DNA of 32,251 nucleotides. Source: Gaiellaceae bacterium (lineage in GTDB: Bacteria > Actinomycetota > Thermoleophilia > Gaiellales > Gaiellaceae). This document shows positions 1 to 6,911 of this stretch, piece by piece. Below the pieces are notes generated by a model, which saw only the letters and a program-made list of their open reading frames with translations, did not search any database and was not told the origin of the DNA. The DNA lies in NCBI GenBank assembly GCA_021323315.1, contig JAJTCQ010000014.1, forward strand, positions 1 through 32,251, in the 5' to 3' direction. The translations under genes were made by a program, and so were the position numbers. How positions within the stretch are numbered: the stretch's first letter is position 1; every line of letters starts with the position of its first letter.

Positions 1-426
1 CGAAGCTCCACCTCGAGGAGACCGAGCGCGGACGGCCAGTGGGCCTCGAGCGCGTCGCGAAAGCGATTCTCGTCCCGCAGCCGCTCCGCCCACATCCCGG
101 CGTGCATGCGGTGGTAGACCTCCTCGCGATCCATCTTCGCCGCGAGCCCCGCGAGCTCCGTGTCCTCCGACGTCTTGAGCGCGTCGATCCGGATCGCGTC
201 CGCCGTCTCGTACAGGAAGTGGCGCGCGATCGTGCCGGCCCAATCGTGGATCAGCCGTGCCTGCACGAGCGGCGCGCACCGGTACTCGCCCGGGGAGCGG
301 TCGAACGCGAGCTCGTCGGCGGTCGTGCTCAGCTCCGCCGCGGCGAGCTCGTACAACGCCCTCGCGTGCCCGATCTCGTTCTGCGCGATGGAGGAGAAGG
401 CCACGTCCGTCAGTACGGTCACTCAT
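1..426 (-). CDS. paaC: Phenylacetyl-CoA epoxidase subunit PaaC, C-terminus cut by window edge
   Basis: PaaC is the structural partner of PaaA in the ring-1,2-phenylacetyl-CoA epoxidase, the multicomponent monooxygenase that opens aerobic phenylacetate degradation. The reading frame starts with ATG at 426 and stays open to base 1, giving 142 residues of a protein normally near 250. It starts MSDRTDVAFSS and carries the family signature QNEIGHARALYELA near residues 14-27, followed by a second helical segment containing DREEVYHRMHAGMW, typical of the ferritin-like fold. The start overlaps the paaB stop by 8 nt (ATGAGTGA), so translation is probably coupled. The product should be a soluble cytoplasmic protein. 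Family identification is firm; the start is chosen from the overlap and the position of the motif. Confidence 0.93.
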   Translation of the reverse strand, partial: MSDRTDGRGLLLHRAERDRAREGVVRARRGGAEHDRRRARVRPLPGRVPVRAARAGTADPRLGRHDRAPLPVRDGGRDPDRRAQDVGGHGARGARGEDGSRGGLPPHARRDVGGAAAGRESLSRRARGPLAVRARSPRGGAS

Positions 427-718
427 CGCCCGCTCCGGGCGCCATATCCAGCGTGCCCGCACGCTCGCGTGCTTCGTGCAGCCGCGCCTTGATCGAGTAG
501 CCGTCGACGCGCCGGTACTTCATCTCGAACTCGTCGGGGAACTCCTCGATCTCGCTCACGGCCTGGCGTGGCACGAGCCAGAGCGCGACCGACTCCTGCC
601 GCCGCCCGTACTGCTCGCGTGCATAGATCTCCGCGAACTGCTCGTCGGGCGCCGTCACCGAGCCTGCGTGCTGAAAGGGCTGGCCCTTCCGCTCCTGCCT
701 GAAGACCTCGTACACCAC
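419..718 (-). CDS. paaB: Phenylacetyl-CoA epoxidase subunit PaaB
   Basis: PaaB is the small bridging subunit of the phenylacetyl-CoA epoxidase (PaaABCE) and has no catalytic residues of its own. The 99-residue product reads VYEVFRQERKGQPFQHAGSV at its start and contains ALWLVPRQAV, both matching the compact PaaB family, whose usual length is about 95. Two GTG codons in tandem, 718-716 and 715-713, can start it. The first overlaps the paaA stop as TAGTG, which suggests coupled translation. Downstream it overlaps paaC by 8 nt. The paaA-paaB-paaC order is the standard one for this operon; paaD and paaE would lie beyond base 1. Confidence 0.93.
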   Translation of the reverse strand: MVYEVFRQERKGQPFQHAGSVTAPDEQFAEIYAREQYGRRQESVALWLVPRQAVSEIEEFPDEFEMKYRRVDGYSIKARLHEARERAGTLDMAPGAGDE

Positions 719-1617
719 TAGGCAGCCTCCGCGAGCACCACCCGCTCGACCCATGCGATGTCCTCGCGCGAGAGCCGCCGGAACGCGAGGCGCTCCTCCG
801 ATGCCGGGCCGTGCCCGGTCACGACGGCGCGGAGCTTCTCCCAGTCGGGCTCGGTATAGAGCCACGTGCCCGTCTCGTCCTTGCGCAACGCCGCGTCGGG
901 AATCGTCAGGCCGAGCTCGCGGATCTGCGGCACGTACCCCTCGAGGAACTGCTGACGCGCCTCCTCGTTGGCCTGGCTCTTGATCCGCCAGACCACCATC
1001 GGGTCCTCCTCGGCCGGGATCGGGTTGCCGTGGAAGTGCATCAGCGGCTCCCACCAGCGGTCGAGCGCCTCCTGGACGAGCCCGAACTGCTCCTCCGTGC
1101 CGGTCACCAGCGCGAGGATGACGTCGCGACCGTGGAGGATGTGGAACGACTCCTCCCAGCAGATCTTCTTCATGATCCTCGCGTACGGCGCGTACGAGCA
1201 CTTGAGCAGCGCCTTTTGCGACACGATCGCAGCGGCGTCGACGAGCCACGCGATGACGCCGACGTCGCCCCACGTCTTCGTCGGGTAGTGGAAGACGTTG
1301 TGGAACTTCGACTTGCCCGAGACGAGGTCGTCGAGACATGCGGTGCGCGGCTTGCCGAGATCTTCGACGACGCGGTAGATGAGCTGGGCGTGCCCGACCT
1401 CGTCCTGGATCTTCGCGGTGAGTGCGAGCTTGCGCTGCAGCGTCGGCGCCCGGAGGATCCAGTCGCGCTCGGGGAGCACGCCCATGAGCTCCGAGTTGCC
1501 GTGCATCTCGATGAACTTGATCAGCCGGGCACGGTACTCGTCGGGCATCCAGTCGCCCGTCTCGACCTGTCCGCCCGACTGGACGTACTCGAGGAACTCC
1601 TGCGCACGCGTATCCAT
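718..1617 (-). CDS. paaA: Phenylacetyl-CoA epoxidase catalytic subunit PaaA
   Basis: PaaA is the diiron monooxygenase subunit that converts phenylacetyl-CoA to its ring-1,2-epoxide in the cytoplasm. The 299-residue length is close to the family norm of about 310. Two EXXH iron-ligand motifs are visible, DEVGH at about residues 72-76 and EESFH at about 155-159, within a helical ferritin-like fold. The C-terminal half contains the family sequence MHFHGNPIPAEEDPM. The ATG at 1617 is preceded by a very purine-rich ribosome site (AGGAGGGAGGGG, 4 nt away), so this mRNA has a leader, unlike most operon heads in the window. A TetR-type operator lies just upstream and should repress this gene until phenylacetyl-CoA accumulates (inference). 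Confidence 0.96.
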   Translation of the reverse strand: MDTRAQEFLEYVQSGGQVETGDWMPDEYRARLIKFIEMHGNSELMGVLPERDWILRAPTLQRKLALTAKIQDEVGHAQLIYRVVEDLGKPRTACLDDLVSGKSKFHNVFHYPTKTWGDVGVIAWLVDAAAIVSQKALLKCSYAPYARIMKKICWEESFHILHGRDVILALVTGTEEQFGLVQEALDRWWEPLMHFHGNPIPAEEDPMVVWRIKSQANEEARQQFLEGYVPQIRELGLTIPDAALRKDETGTWLYTEPDWEKLRAVVTGHGPASEERLAFRRLSREDIAWVERVVLAEAA

Positions 1618-1634
1618 TTTCCCCTCCCTCCTAC

Positions 1635-1648
1635 CGAACGGTCGTTAG
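1635..1648. promoter_or_regulatory. PaaR-type (TetR) operator between paaA and tetR
   Basis: The sequence CGAACGGTCGTTAG is a near-perfect palindrome. As I recall it, it matches exactly the CNAACGNNCGTTNG consensus described for the Thermus PaaR repressor of phenylacetate genes. It is the only such site noticed and sits in the 42-bp divergent gap, overlapping the predicted start points of both paaA and tetR, so one repressor could shut both. The sequence match is direct; binding and the effector (phenylacetyl-CoA) are inferred. Confidence 0.75.
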
Positions 1649-1651
1649 CAT
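1646..1651 (+). promoter_or_regulatory. -10 element for leaderless tetR mRNA
   Basis: TAGCAT ends 8 nt before the tetR ATG at 1660, and no Shine-Dalgarno sequence lies between. It overlaps the operator, consistent with autorepression. Confidence 0.55.
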
Positions 1652-1653
1652 CG

Positions 1654-1659
1654 AGTGTA
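1654..1659 (-). promoter_or_regulatory. Putative -10 element for the paaABC operon
   Basis: On the minus strand the hexamer reads TACACT. It would place the transcription start near 1647, inside the operator, and give a leader of about 30 nt that carries the paaA ribosome site. No convincing -35 box was found at the expected spacing. Confidence 0.45.
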
Positions 1660-2235
1660 ATGGCTGCGCGCAGGGACGAGCTGACGCGGGAAGCCACGCG
1701 CCTCTTCGCCGAGCGCGGCTTCCACGGGACGTCGATGGATGCGCTCGCCCAGGCTCTCGGCGTGCAGAAGGGCTCCCTCTACTCGCTGATCGGCTCGAAG
1801 CAGGAGCTGCTGTACGTGACCATGCGCTCCGGTGCGACGGCGTTCCACGCCGCGCTCGACGCGGTCCCGGAGCGCGCCCCCGCAGCCGAGCGGGTGCGCG
1901 TGGCGCTCCGCGGTCATCTGCGCGTCGTCTCGGAGCAGCTCGACGTGGCGACCGTCTTCACGCGCGAGTGGCGCTACCTCGAAGGCGCGCACCGCGACGA
2001 GATCGTCGCCGAGCGCCGGCGCTACGAGGATCGCTGGCGCGCGCTTCTCCGCGAGGGCGTCGAATCCGGCGATCTGCGCACGGATCTCGACGTGGGCGCA
2101 GCGACGCTGCTCGTCCTCTCGGCGGCGAACTGGGCGTACACCTGGCTCGAGCCGGGTCGCGACACGGACGAGCTCGCGGATCGCTTCACGGCGATCCTCG
2201 TCGACGGCATCCGCGGCTACGCCACTCGGGCATGA
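1660..2235 (+). CDS. TetR-family regulator, probable PaaR of the phenylacetate operon
   Basis: This is a 191-residue transcription factor, normal length for the family. Residues 1-50 form the helix-turn-helix DNA-binding domain (ELTREATRLFAERGFHGTSM, then a recognition helix around VQKGSLYSLIGSKQELL). The remainder is a helical ligand-binding domain of the type found in acyl-CoA-responsive members. ATG at 1660 is the only plausible start, since TAA lies directly upstream at 1658-1660 in that frame. It diverges from paaA across a 42-bp gap holding a palindromic operator, so it most likely represses paaABC and itself and is released by phenylacetyl-CoA. The family call is certain. The specific PaaR role rests on position and operator and could instead cover a wider fatty-acid regulon. 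Confidence 0.9.
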   Translation: MAARRDELTREATRLFAERGFHGTSMDALAQALGVQKGSLYSLIGSKQELLYVTMRSGATAFHAALDAVPERAPAAERVRVALRGHLRVVSEQLDVATVFTREWRYLEGAHRDEIVAERRRYEDRWRALLREGVESGDLRTDLDVGAATLLVLSAANWAYTWLEPGRDTDELADRFTAILVDGIRGYATRA

Positions 2236-3101
2236 GCCGGCTCCTCGTCGTGAACCCGTTCGCATCGGGAGTGGACGAGCACCGGCTCGCGGCGGTGCAG
2301 GCGGCGCTGCCGGAGGACACCGAGGTGCGACTGACCACCGCGGCGGGGGAAGCAACGGAGATCGCTCGCGCTGTCGGGAACGTCGACGCGGTCTACGTCC
2401 TCGGAGGTGACGGGACCTACAACGAAGTACTCAACGGGCTGACGGTGGACGTGCCGCTGGGGTTTCTCCCCGGCGGGGGGACGAGCGTGCTACCGCGCGC
2501 GCTCGGGCTTCCGCGAAACCCGGTGCAGGCGGCGAAACGAGTGGCGCAAGGGACGACGCGTCGCATCGGACTCGGCCGGGTCAACGGACGTCGCTTCGGC
2601 TTCGCCGCCGGTCTCGGCGTCGACGCCGAGCTCGTGCGCCGCGTCGACGAGCTCGGACGCAGTCCCGACGGGAGTCGCCCCGGAGACGTCGCGTTCCGGA
2701 AGGCCGCCACGGCGATGCTCCGGGAGCGGCCCGCGCGGTTCGACGAGCAGCTCGAGATCGAGGACACCGGGCGCGCGGCGTTCGTCCTCGTCGGGAACTG
2801 CTCCCCGTACACGTACTCGGGCTCGCTCGCGCTCGATCTCGTTCCGGGGGCGGACTTCGATGCGGGGCTCGCCTACTTCGCGCCCATCAGCCTCCGGGCG
2901 CGCGACCTCCCGCGTGTGCTCGTGCACGGGGTTCGCGGATCGGGGCTGAAGGACGGGAGGGCGCTGTCCGCGCGCGACGTCGACCACATCGTCGTGCGCT
3001 GCGACATCTCCCTTCCGTTGCAGGTCGACGGCGAGGATGCCGGGGACGTCCTCGAAGCCACCTATGAGGCCGAGCGCGACGCCGTGACCGTTCTCGTCTA
3101 G
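2232..3101 (+). CDS. Diacylglycerol/sphingoid-type lipid kinase (DagK_cat family)
   Basis: The 289-residue protein belongs to the diacylglycerol kinase catalytic family, which phosphorylates lipid alcohols such as diacylglycerol at the inner membrane face. Evidence is the nucleotide-binding GGDGTYNEVLNG at about residues 57-68, the following PGGGTSVLPRALGLP loop, a central region with NCSPYTYSG, and the C-terminal LQVDGEDAGD corresponding to the family's VDGE motif. ATG overlaps the tetR stop as ATGA, so the two are co-translated and this enzyme is probably under the same repressor. Why a lipid kinase is tied to phenylacetate control is not clear from the sequence. The lipid substrate cannot be assigned. 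Confidence 0.87.
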   Translation: MSRLLVVNPFASGVDEHRLAAVQAALPEDTEVRLTTAAGEATEIARAVGNVDAVYVLGGDGTYNEVLNGLTVDVPLGFLPGGGTSVLPRALGLPRNPVQAAKRVAQGTTRRIGLGRVNGRRFGFAAGLGVDAELVRRVDELGRSPDGSRPGDVAFRKAATAMLRERPARFDEQLEIEDTGRAAFVLVGNCSPYTYSGSLALDLVPGADFDAGLAYFAPISLRARDLPRVLVHGVRGSGLKDGRALSARDVDHIVVRCDISLPLQVDGEDAGDVLEATYEAERDAVTVLV

Positions 3102-3121
3102 GGCCAGGCAAGCCTCACACC

Positions 3122-3127
3122 TACAAT
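3122..3127 (+). promoter_or_regulatory. -10 element for the oxoacid dehydrogenase operon
   Basis: TACAAT ends 8 nt before the E1 alpha ATG at 3136 in a 34-bp gap with no Shine-Dalgarno sequence. This fits a leaderless mRNA. Confidence 0.65.
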
Positions 3128-3135
3128 GCCGCGCG

Positions 3136-4206
3136 ATGAGCCGGGTGCTCCCCGCGGAAGGAGACCTGCGCCGCGTCATCGGCGACGGTGACGCGATTCC
3201 CGACCGTGAGGTCGAGGGGCTCGGCGCCGACGAACTGCTGCAGCTGTACCGCAACCTCGTTTTGCTGCGCACCTACGACGAGCGCTCGGTCGTCTACCAC
3301 CGGCAGGGCCGCATCGGCACGTACGCCATCTTCTGGAACCACGAGGCGATGCAGGCGGGATCGGTCTTCGCGCTCGACGACCGCGACTGGATCTTTCCTG
3401 CCTATCGCGAGTCCGCAATCGGTCTCTTGCGCGGAATGCCCGTCTCGACCGTGCTCTCGTGGTGGCGTGGCCATCCGGCCGGTTGGTGGAACCCGAAGGA
3501 CTACAACCTCGCGTCGATCTGCGTCCCGATCGCGACGCAGATCCCGCACGCGGTCGGGTTCGCCTGGGGCTCCCGGCTCAACCGTGAGGACACGGTCGCA
3601 CTGACGCTCTTCGGGGACGGCGCCACCTCCGAGGGCGCGTTTCACGAAGGAGCAACGTTCGCAGGCGTGATGAAGGCGCCGGTGATCCTCCTCTGCAACA
3701 ACAACCAGTGGGCGATCTCGACGCCGCTGTCCAAGCAGACGGCTGCGCCGACGCTCGCCGACAAGGCGATCGGCTACGGCATCCCCGGCGTGCGCGTGGA
3801 TGGCTGCGACGTGCTCGCCGTGTACGAGGCGACCCGCGACGCCGTTCTGCGCGCGCGTGCCGGCGACGGCCCGACCTTCATCGAGGCCGTCTCGTATCGC
3901 GCCGCGCCGCATGCCACGGCAGACGATCCGTCGCTGTACATCGATCCTCAACGGGTCGAGGAGCAGCGCGAGAACGAATGCATCGGCCGCTTCGAGCGCT
4001 ACCTGAAGCGCCTCGGCGTCCTCGGTGACGAGCAGGCCGCGGCCGTGAAGGCCGAAGCGCTCGAGCTGATGCGCGCGGGCATCTCGGCCGCCGAGGCGGA
4101 GCCGCCCGCGGATCCCTCGCTCGTCTTCGAGCACGCCTATGCCGACCCGCCGCCGCCCCTTCTCGCAGACCGCGACGAGCTCTTGAGGATCCTGGGCGAT
4201 GCCTGA
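3136..4206 (+). CDS. 2-oxoacid dehydrogenase E1 component, alpha subunit
   Basis: This is the thiamine-diphosphate-binding alpha chain of a pyruvate- or branched-chain-type 2-oxoacid dehydrogenase, which decarboxylates the oxoacid and passes the acyl group to E2. The 356 residues include the ThDP motif starting GDGATSEG at about 160-167 and ending NNNQWAIS near 188-195. The loop HATADDPSLY near 255 resembles the phosphorylation-loop region of branched-chain and Gram-positive pyruvate enzymes. ATG at 3136 sits just behind a -10 element. Its end overlaps the beta-subunit start by 8 nt (ATGCCTGA), as expected for an equimolar alpha2beta2 enzyme. The substrate (branched-chain, pyruvate or other) cannot be decided; no E3 gene is in the window. 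Confidence 0.93.
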   Translation: MSRVLPAEGDLRRVIGDGDAIPDREVEGLGADELLQLYRNLVLLRTYDERSVVYHRQGRIGTYAIFWNHEAMQAGSVFALDDRDWIFPAYRESAIGLLRGMPVSTVLSWWRGHPAGWWNPKDYNLASICVPIATQIPHAVGFAWGSRLNREDTVALTLFGDGATSEGAFHEGATFAGVMKAPVILLCNNNQWAISTPLSKQTAAPTLADKAIGYGIPGVRVDGCDVLAVYEATRDAVLRARAGDGPTFIEAVSYRAAPHATADDPSLYIDPQRVEEQRENECIGRFERYLKRLGVLGDEQAAAVKAEALELMRAGISAAEAEPPADPSLVFEHAYADPPPPLLADRDELLRILGDA

Positions 4207-5173
4207 ACTCCTGCTCGTCGAGGCGGTCAACGATGCGCTGCACGTCGAGATGCAGCGCGACGAGTCCGTCATGATCCTGGGCGAGGACGTCGGGACGCTC
4301 GGCGGCGTCTTCCGCGCGACCGCCGGGTTGCAGGAGCGATTCGGTGCCCATCGCTGCGTCGACACACCGCTCGCCGAGGCCGGGATCGTCGGCACCGCCG
4401 TCGGGCTGTGCATGGCGGGGTGGCGCCCGGTCTGCGAGATGCAGTACGACGCGTTCAGCTACCCGGCGCTCGACCAGCTGATCAACCACGTCGGCCGCTA
4501 CCGCTGGCGCACGCGGGGAAGGATGTCGTTTCCGCTGACCATTCGCATGCCCTACGGCGGAGGGGTGCGCGCCCCCGAGTTGCACGACGACTCGCCGGAG
4601 ACGTACTACGTCCACACGCCGGGCGTGAAGGTCGCGATCCCGTCGACTCCGGCAGACGCAAAGGGCCTGCTCGCCGCCGCGATTCGCGATCCAGATCCGG
4701 TCGTCGTCCTCGAGCCGAAGCTCCACTACCGAACCACCAAGGAGGACGTGCCCGAGGGCGAGCACGTCGTCCCGCTCGGGAAGGCCCGAATCGCTCGCGA
4801 AGGCTCGGACCTGACGATGGTTTGCTACGGCGCGATGGTGCACGTCTCGCTCGCGGCCGCAGAGACACTGGCGGACGAGGTCTCGTGCGAGGTGCTCGAC
4901 CTGCGGTCGCTCAAGCCGCTTGACGAGGACGCATTGCTCGCGTCGGTTGCGAAGACAGGTCGGGTCGTCGTCGTGCAGGAGGCGCCGCGGGTCTGTGGGT
5001 TCGCCGCCGAGGTCGCCGCGGTCCTCGCGGAGAAGGCGATCTTCGACCTCCACGGCCCGGTCGTCCGCGTGACCGGCTACGACGTCCCGTACCCGTACTG
5101 GCAGATCGAGGACGCGTACATGCCGTCGGTCGTGCGTGTCGTCGACGCCGTCCGGCGCGTCCTCGCTGCGTGA
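4199..5173 (+). CDS. 2-oxoacid dehydrogenase E1 component, beta subunit
   Basis: This is the beta chain of the E1 heterotetramer, 324 residues, the usual length. It contains the transketolase-like pyrimidine-binding domain (GEDVGTLGGVFRAT at about 29-42, then FGAHRCVDTPLAEAGIVGTA) and the C-terminal transketolase domain (LRSLKPLDEDAL near 235, then VVVQEAPRVCGF). The end YPYWQIEDAYMPS resembles the P-x-x-x-x-E-x-x-x-x-P ending of the family. Its ATG overlaps the alpha-subunit stop by 8 nt with a GAGGA ribosome-site-like stretch upstream. The next gene starts inside its stop codon (GTGA). The function is secure as a complex component; substrate specificity is not. Confidence 0.94.
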   Translation: MPELLLVEAVNDALHVEMQRDESVMILGEDVGTLGGVFRATAGLQERFGAHRCVDTPLAEAGIVGTAVGLCMAGWRPVCEMQYDAFSYPALDQLINHVGRYRWRTRGRMSFPLTIRMPYGGGVRAPELHDDSPETYYVHTPGVKVAIPSTPADAKGLLAAAIRDPDPVVVLEPKLHYRTTKEDVPEGEHVVPLGKARIAREGSDLTMVCYGAMVHVSLAAAETLADEVSCEVLDLRSLKPLDEDALLASVAKTGRVVVVQEAPRVCGFAAEVAAVLAEKAIFDLHGPVVRVTGYDVPYPYWQIEDAYMPSVVRVVDAVRRVLAA

Positions 5174-5634
5174 CACGACGCCTGGTCTGGCGCCGGGTCG
5201 ACGAGCCCGGGATGGAGATCGCGCACGTCGAGTCGTTCGCGCGTGCCTCGGGAACGCAGATCGGCGTCTCGTACGAGCTGCGGTGGCAGCTCGAAGGAGC
5301 GCGACTCGAGCTCGACGTCGTCGGCGTGCGACGCACGGTCGTCGAGCTCGAGGACGCCGACTTCTTCGACGTCTTCGCTTCGCCGTTCTTCAATTCGCTG
5401 CCGGTGTTTCGAGACGGCCTGCTCGACGGAGCGGAGGCAAGGACGTACACGATGCGGTTCGTGCATGTCCCCGAGCTCGAGGTGGTGCTCTCGGAGCAGC
5501 GCTACGAGCTGCTCGGCGGGCGCGTCGTCCGATATTCGTCCGGCACGTTCACGGCGGACATCGAGTTCGACGAGGACGCCTTCGTGGTCGACTATCAGGG
5601 CTTCCTGCAGCGCGTCGAAGCGGCCGAGAGCTGA
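5170..5634 (+). CDS. Putative glycolipid-binding-domain protein (DUF1089/PF06475-like)
   Basis: The 154-residue protein has no signal peptide or membrane helix. It resembles the putative glycolipid-binding family, with VWRRVDEPGMEIAHVE at the start, alternating beta-strand pattern throughout, and the family-like end VVDYQGFLQRVE. It is slightly short for that family (about 180). GTG at 5170 lies in a GTGA overlap with the E1 beta stop, and its own stop overlaps the next gene as TGATG, so it is embedded in the oxoacid dehydrogenase operon. Its role there is unknown. Binding a lipid-linked or acyl product of the pathway is possible, but nothing in the sequence shows it. Confidence 0.7.
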   Translation: MTRRLVWRRVDEPGMEIAHVESFARASGTQIGVSYELRWQLEGARLELDVVGVRRTVVELEDADFFDVFASPFFNSLPVFRDGLLDGAEARTYTMRFVHVPELEVVLSEQRYELLGGRVVRYSSGTFTADIEFDEDAFVVDYQGFLQRVEAAES

Positions 5635-6557
5635 TGACGAATCACGACATCCCGCTCGAGCGGCGGACGCTGCACGGCCACTTCTCGCGCGAGCTCGAGC
5701 CGATCCTCACCGTCGACTCCGGCGACTCGATCGCCTTCTCGTGCCTCAACGCAGGGTGGCGCGGCGACGACCAGGAGCCGTTCGCCGAACGCCGGCCGGA
5801 GGGCGACGAGCTCGACGCCGGGCACGCACTGATCGGCCCGGTGGAGCTGCACGGCGCTCGCGCGGGACAGACACTGGAGGTGCGGATCGAGGACGTGCGC
5901 ATCGGGTCGTGGGGCGTGACCGACGCGGGCGGCTGGCACACGCCGCTGAACGAGCGCCTCGGTGTCGCCGACGGCGAGCCGTCGGTGCTGAAGTGGGAGC
6001 TCGACGCGGATGCCGGCGTGGGGCGCGATCAGCGCGGCCGCGAGGTCGGGCTCAGTCCCTTCCTCGGCGTGATCGGCATGCCACCGGACGCGCCCGGCGT
6101 GCACTCGACAGCCCCGCCGCGCTCGTGCGGCGGGAACATCGACTGCAAGGAGCTCGTCGCCGGGACGACGCTGTTCCTGCCCATTCGGGTCGACGGCGCA
6201 CTCGTCTCCGCCGGCGACGGCCACGCAGCACAGGGCGACGGCGAGGTCTCGCAGCTTGCGATCGAGGCGCCCGTCGAGCGTGCGCAGCTGACGCTCGCCG
6301 TGCGGGACGATCTCGTGCTGGCGAACCCGAGCGCATGGACACCGGAGGCCTGGCTGACGTTCGGCTTCGACGAGGATCTCGACGAGGCGGCTGCGCAGGC
6401 GATCGACGGGATGCTCGACCTCATGGCGCGCGAGCAGGGTCTCGAGCGGCGGGAGGCCCTTGCGTTGGCGAGCGTCGTCGTCGACCTCCGCGTGACGCAG
6501 ATGGTGAACGCCTCGCGAGGCGTGCACGCGCGACTCGCGCACGACGCTCTCCGCTAG
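5634..6557 (+). CDS. Acetamidase/formamidase family (FmdA/AmdA) protein
   Basis: The 307-residue protein belongs to the FmdA/AmdA family, zinc-type hydrolases of small amides. Signatures are the N-terminal LEPILTVDSGDSIAFSCLNA, the conserved CGGNIDCKEL near residues 163-172, and GDGHAAQGDGEVSQ near 196-209, which corresponds to the family's HAAMGDGE metal-site block. The ATG overlaps the preceding stop as TGATG. Sitting between E1 beta and E2 of an oxoacid dehydrogenase, it may act on an amide derived from the same substrate, for example an amino-acid-derived amide, but the substrate cannot be read from sequence. It ends 15 nt before the next start. Confidence 0.9.
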   Translation: MTNHDIPLERRTLHGHFSRELEPILTVDSGDSIAFSCLNAGWRGDDQEPFAERRPEGDELDAGHALIGPVELHGARAGQTLEVRIEDVRIGSWGVTDAGGWHTPLNERLGVADGEPSVLKWELDADAGVGRDQRGREVGLSPFLGVIGMPPDAPGVHSTAPPRSCGGNIDCKELVAGTTLFLPIRVDGALVSAGDGHAAQGDGEVSQLAIEAPVERAQLTLAVRDDLVLANPSAWTPEAWLTFGFDEDLDEAAAQAIDGMLDLMAREQGLERREALALASVVVDLRVTQMVNASRGVHARLAHDALR

Positions 6558-6559
6558 AC

Positions 6560-6565
6560 GACAAT
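6560..6565 (+). promoter_or_regulatory. Possible internal -10 element
   Basis: GACAAT ends 7 nt before the ATG at 6573. It deviates at the first base from TANNNT but matches the spacing seen elsewhere. It could start a short transcript for the membrane protein and E2. Confidence 0.35.
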
Positions 6566-6572
6566 CCGACCG

Positions 6573-6911
6573 ATGTCCACGTGGGTCGTCCAGGTCGCAG
6601 TCGTCGCGCTCTTCGCCCTCGCGTGCGGCGCGCTCACCTGGGCGTGGCTGGGCGGACGGCTCGGACGGGCGGGGATCGTGCTCTTCGCGGTCGCACTCGT
6701 CATCTGGGTCGCGGCGTTCCTCGCCATCGCTGCGGAGCTCCGCGGCGCGAACGACTTCGCCACGTGTGACGCGAACTGCGCGCCGATCCACTACCTGACT
6801 GCTGTGGCGTTCATCGGAGCGCCGCTCCTCATCGCGCTCGCGGGCCTCGCGATGGTCGTCGCCCGCGGTAGCCGCTGGCGTCTGAGGAAGACACGCGAGA
6901 ATCCCGGCTGA
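6573..6911 (+). CDS. Small three-helix membrane protein, function unknown
   Basis: I do not recognise a family for this 112-residue protein. It has three predicted membrane helices at about residues 4-27, 32-54 and 76-98. A short extracytoplasmic loop between helices 2 and 3 holds two cysteines four residues apart (CDANC), which could form a disulphide or bind a metal. The tail is basic. The stop overlaps the E2 start as TGATG, so it is translationally coupled to the E2 acyltransferase. Being integral to the operon suggests a link to the complex, but no function is visible. Confidence 0.75.
   Translation: MSTWVVQVAVVALFALACGALTWAWLGGRLGRAGIVLFAVALVIWVAAFLAIAAELRGANDFATCDANCAPIHYLTAVAFIGAPLLIALAGLAMVVARGSRWRLRKTRENPG

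Noticed and set aside
1675-1690. -35 box for the paaABC promoter
   Set aside because: The best candidate on the minus strand (GTCAGC) lies 20 bp from the -10 hexamer and matches poorly.
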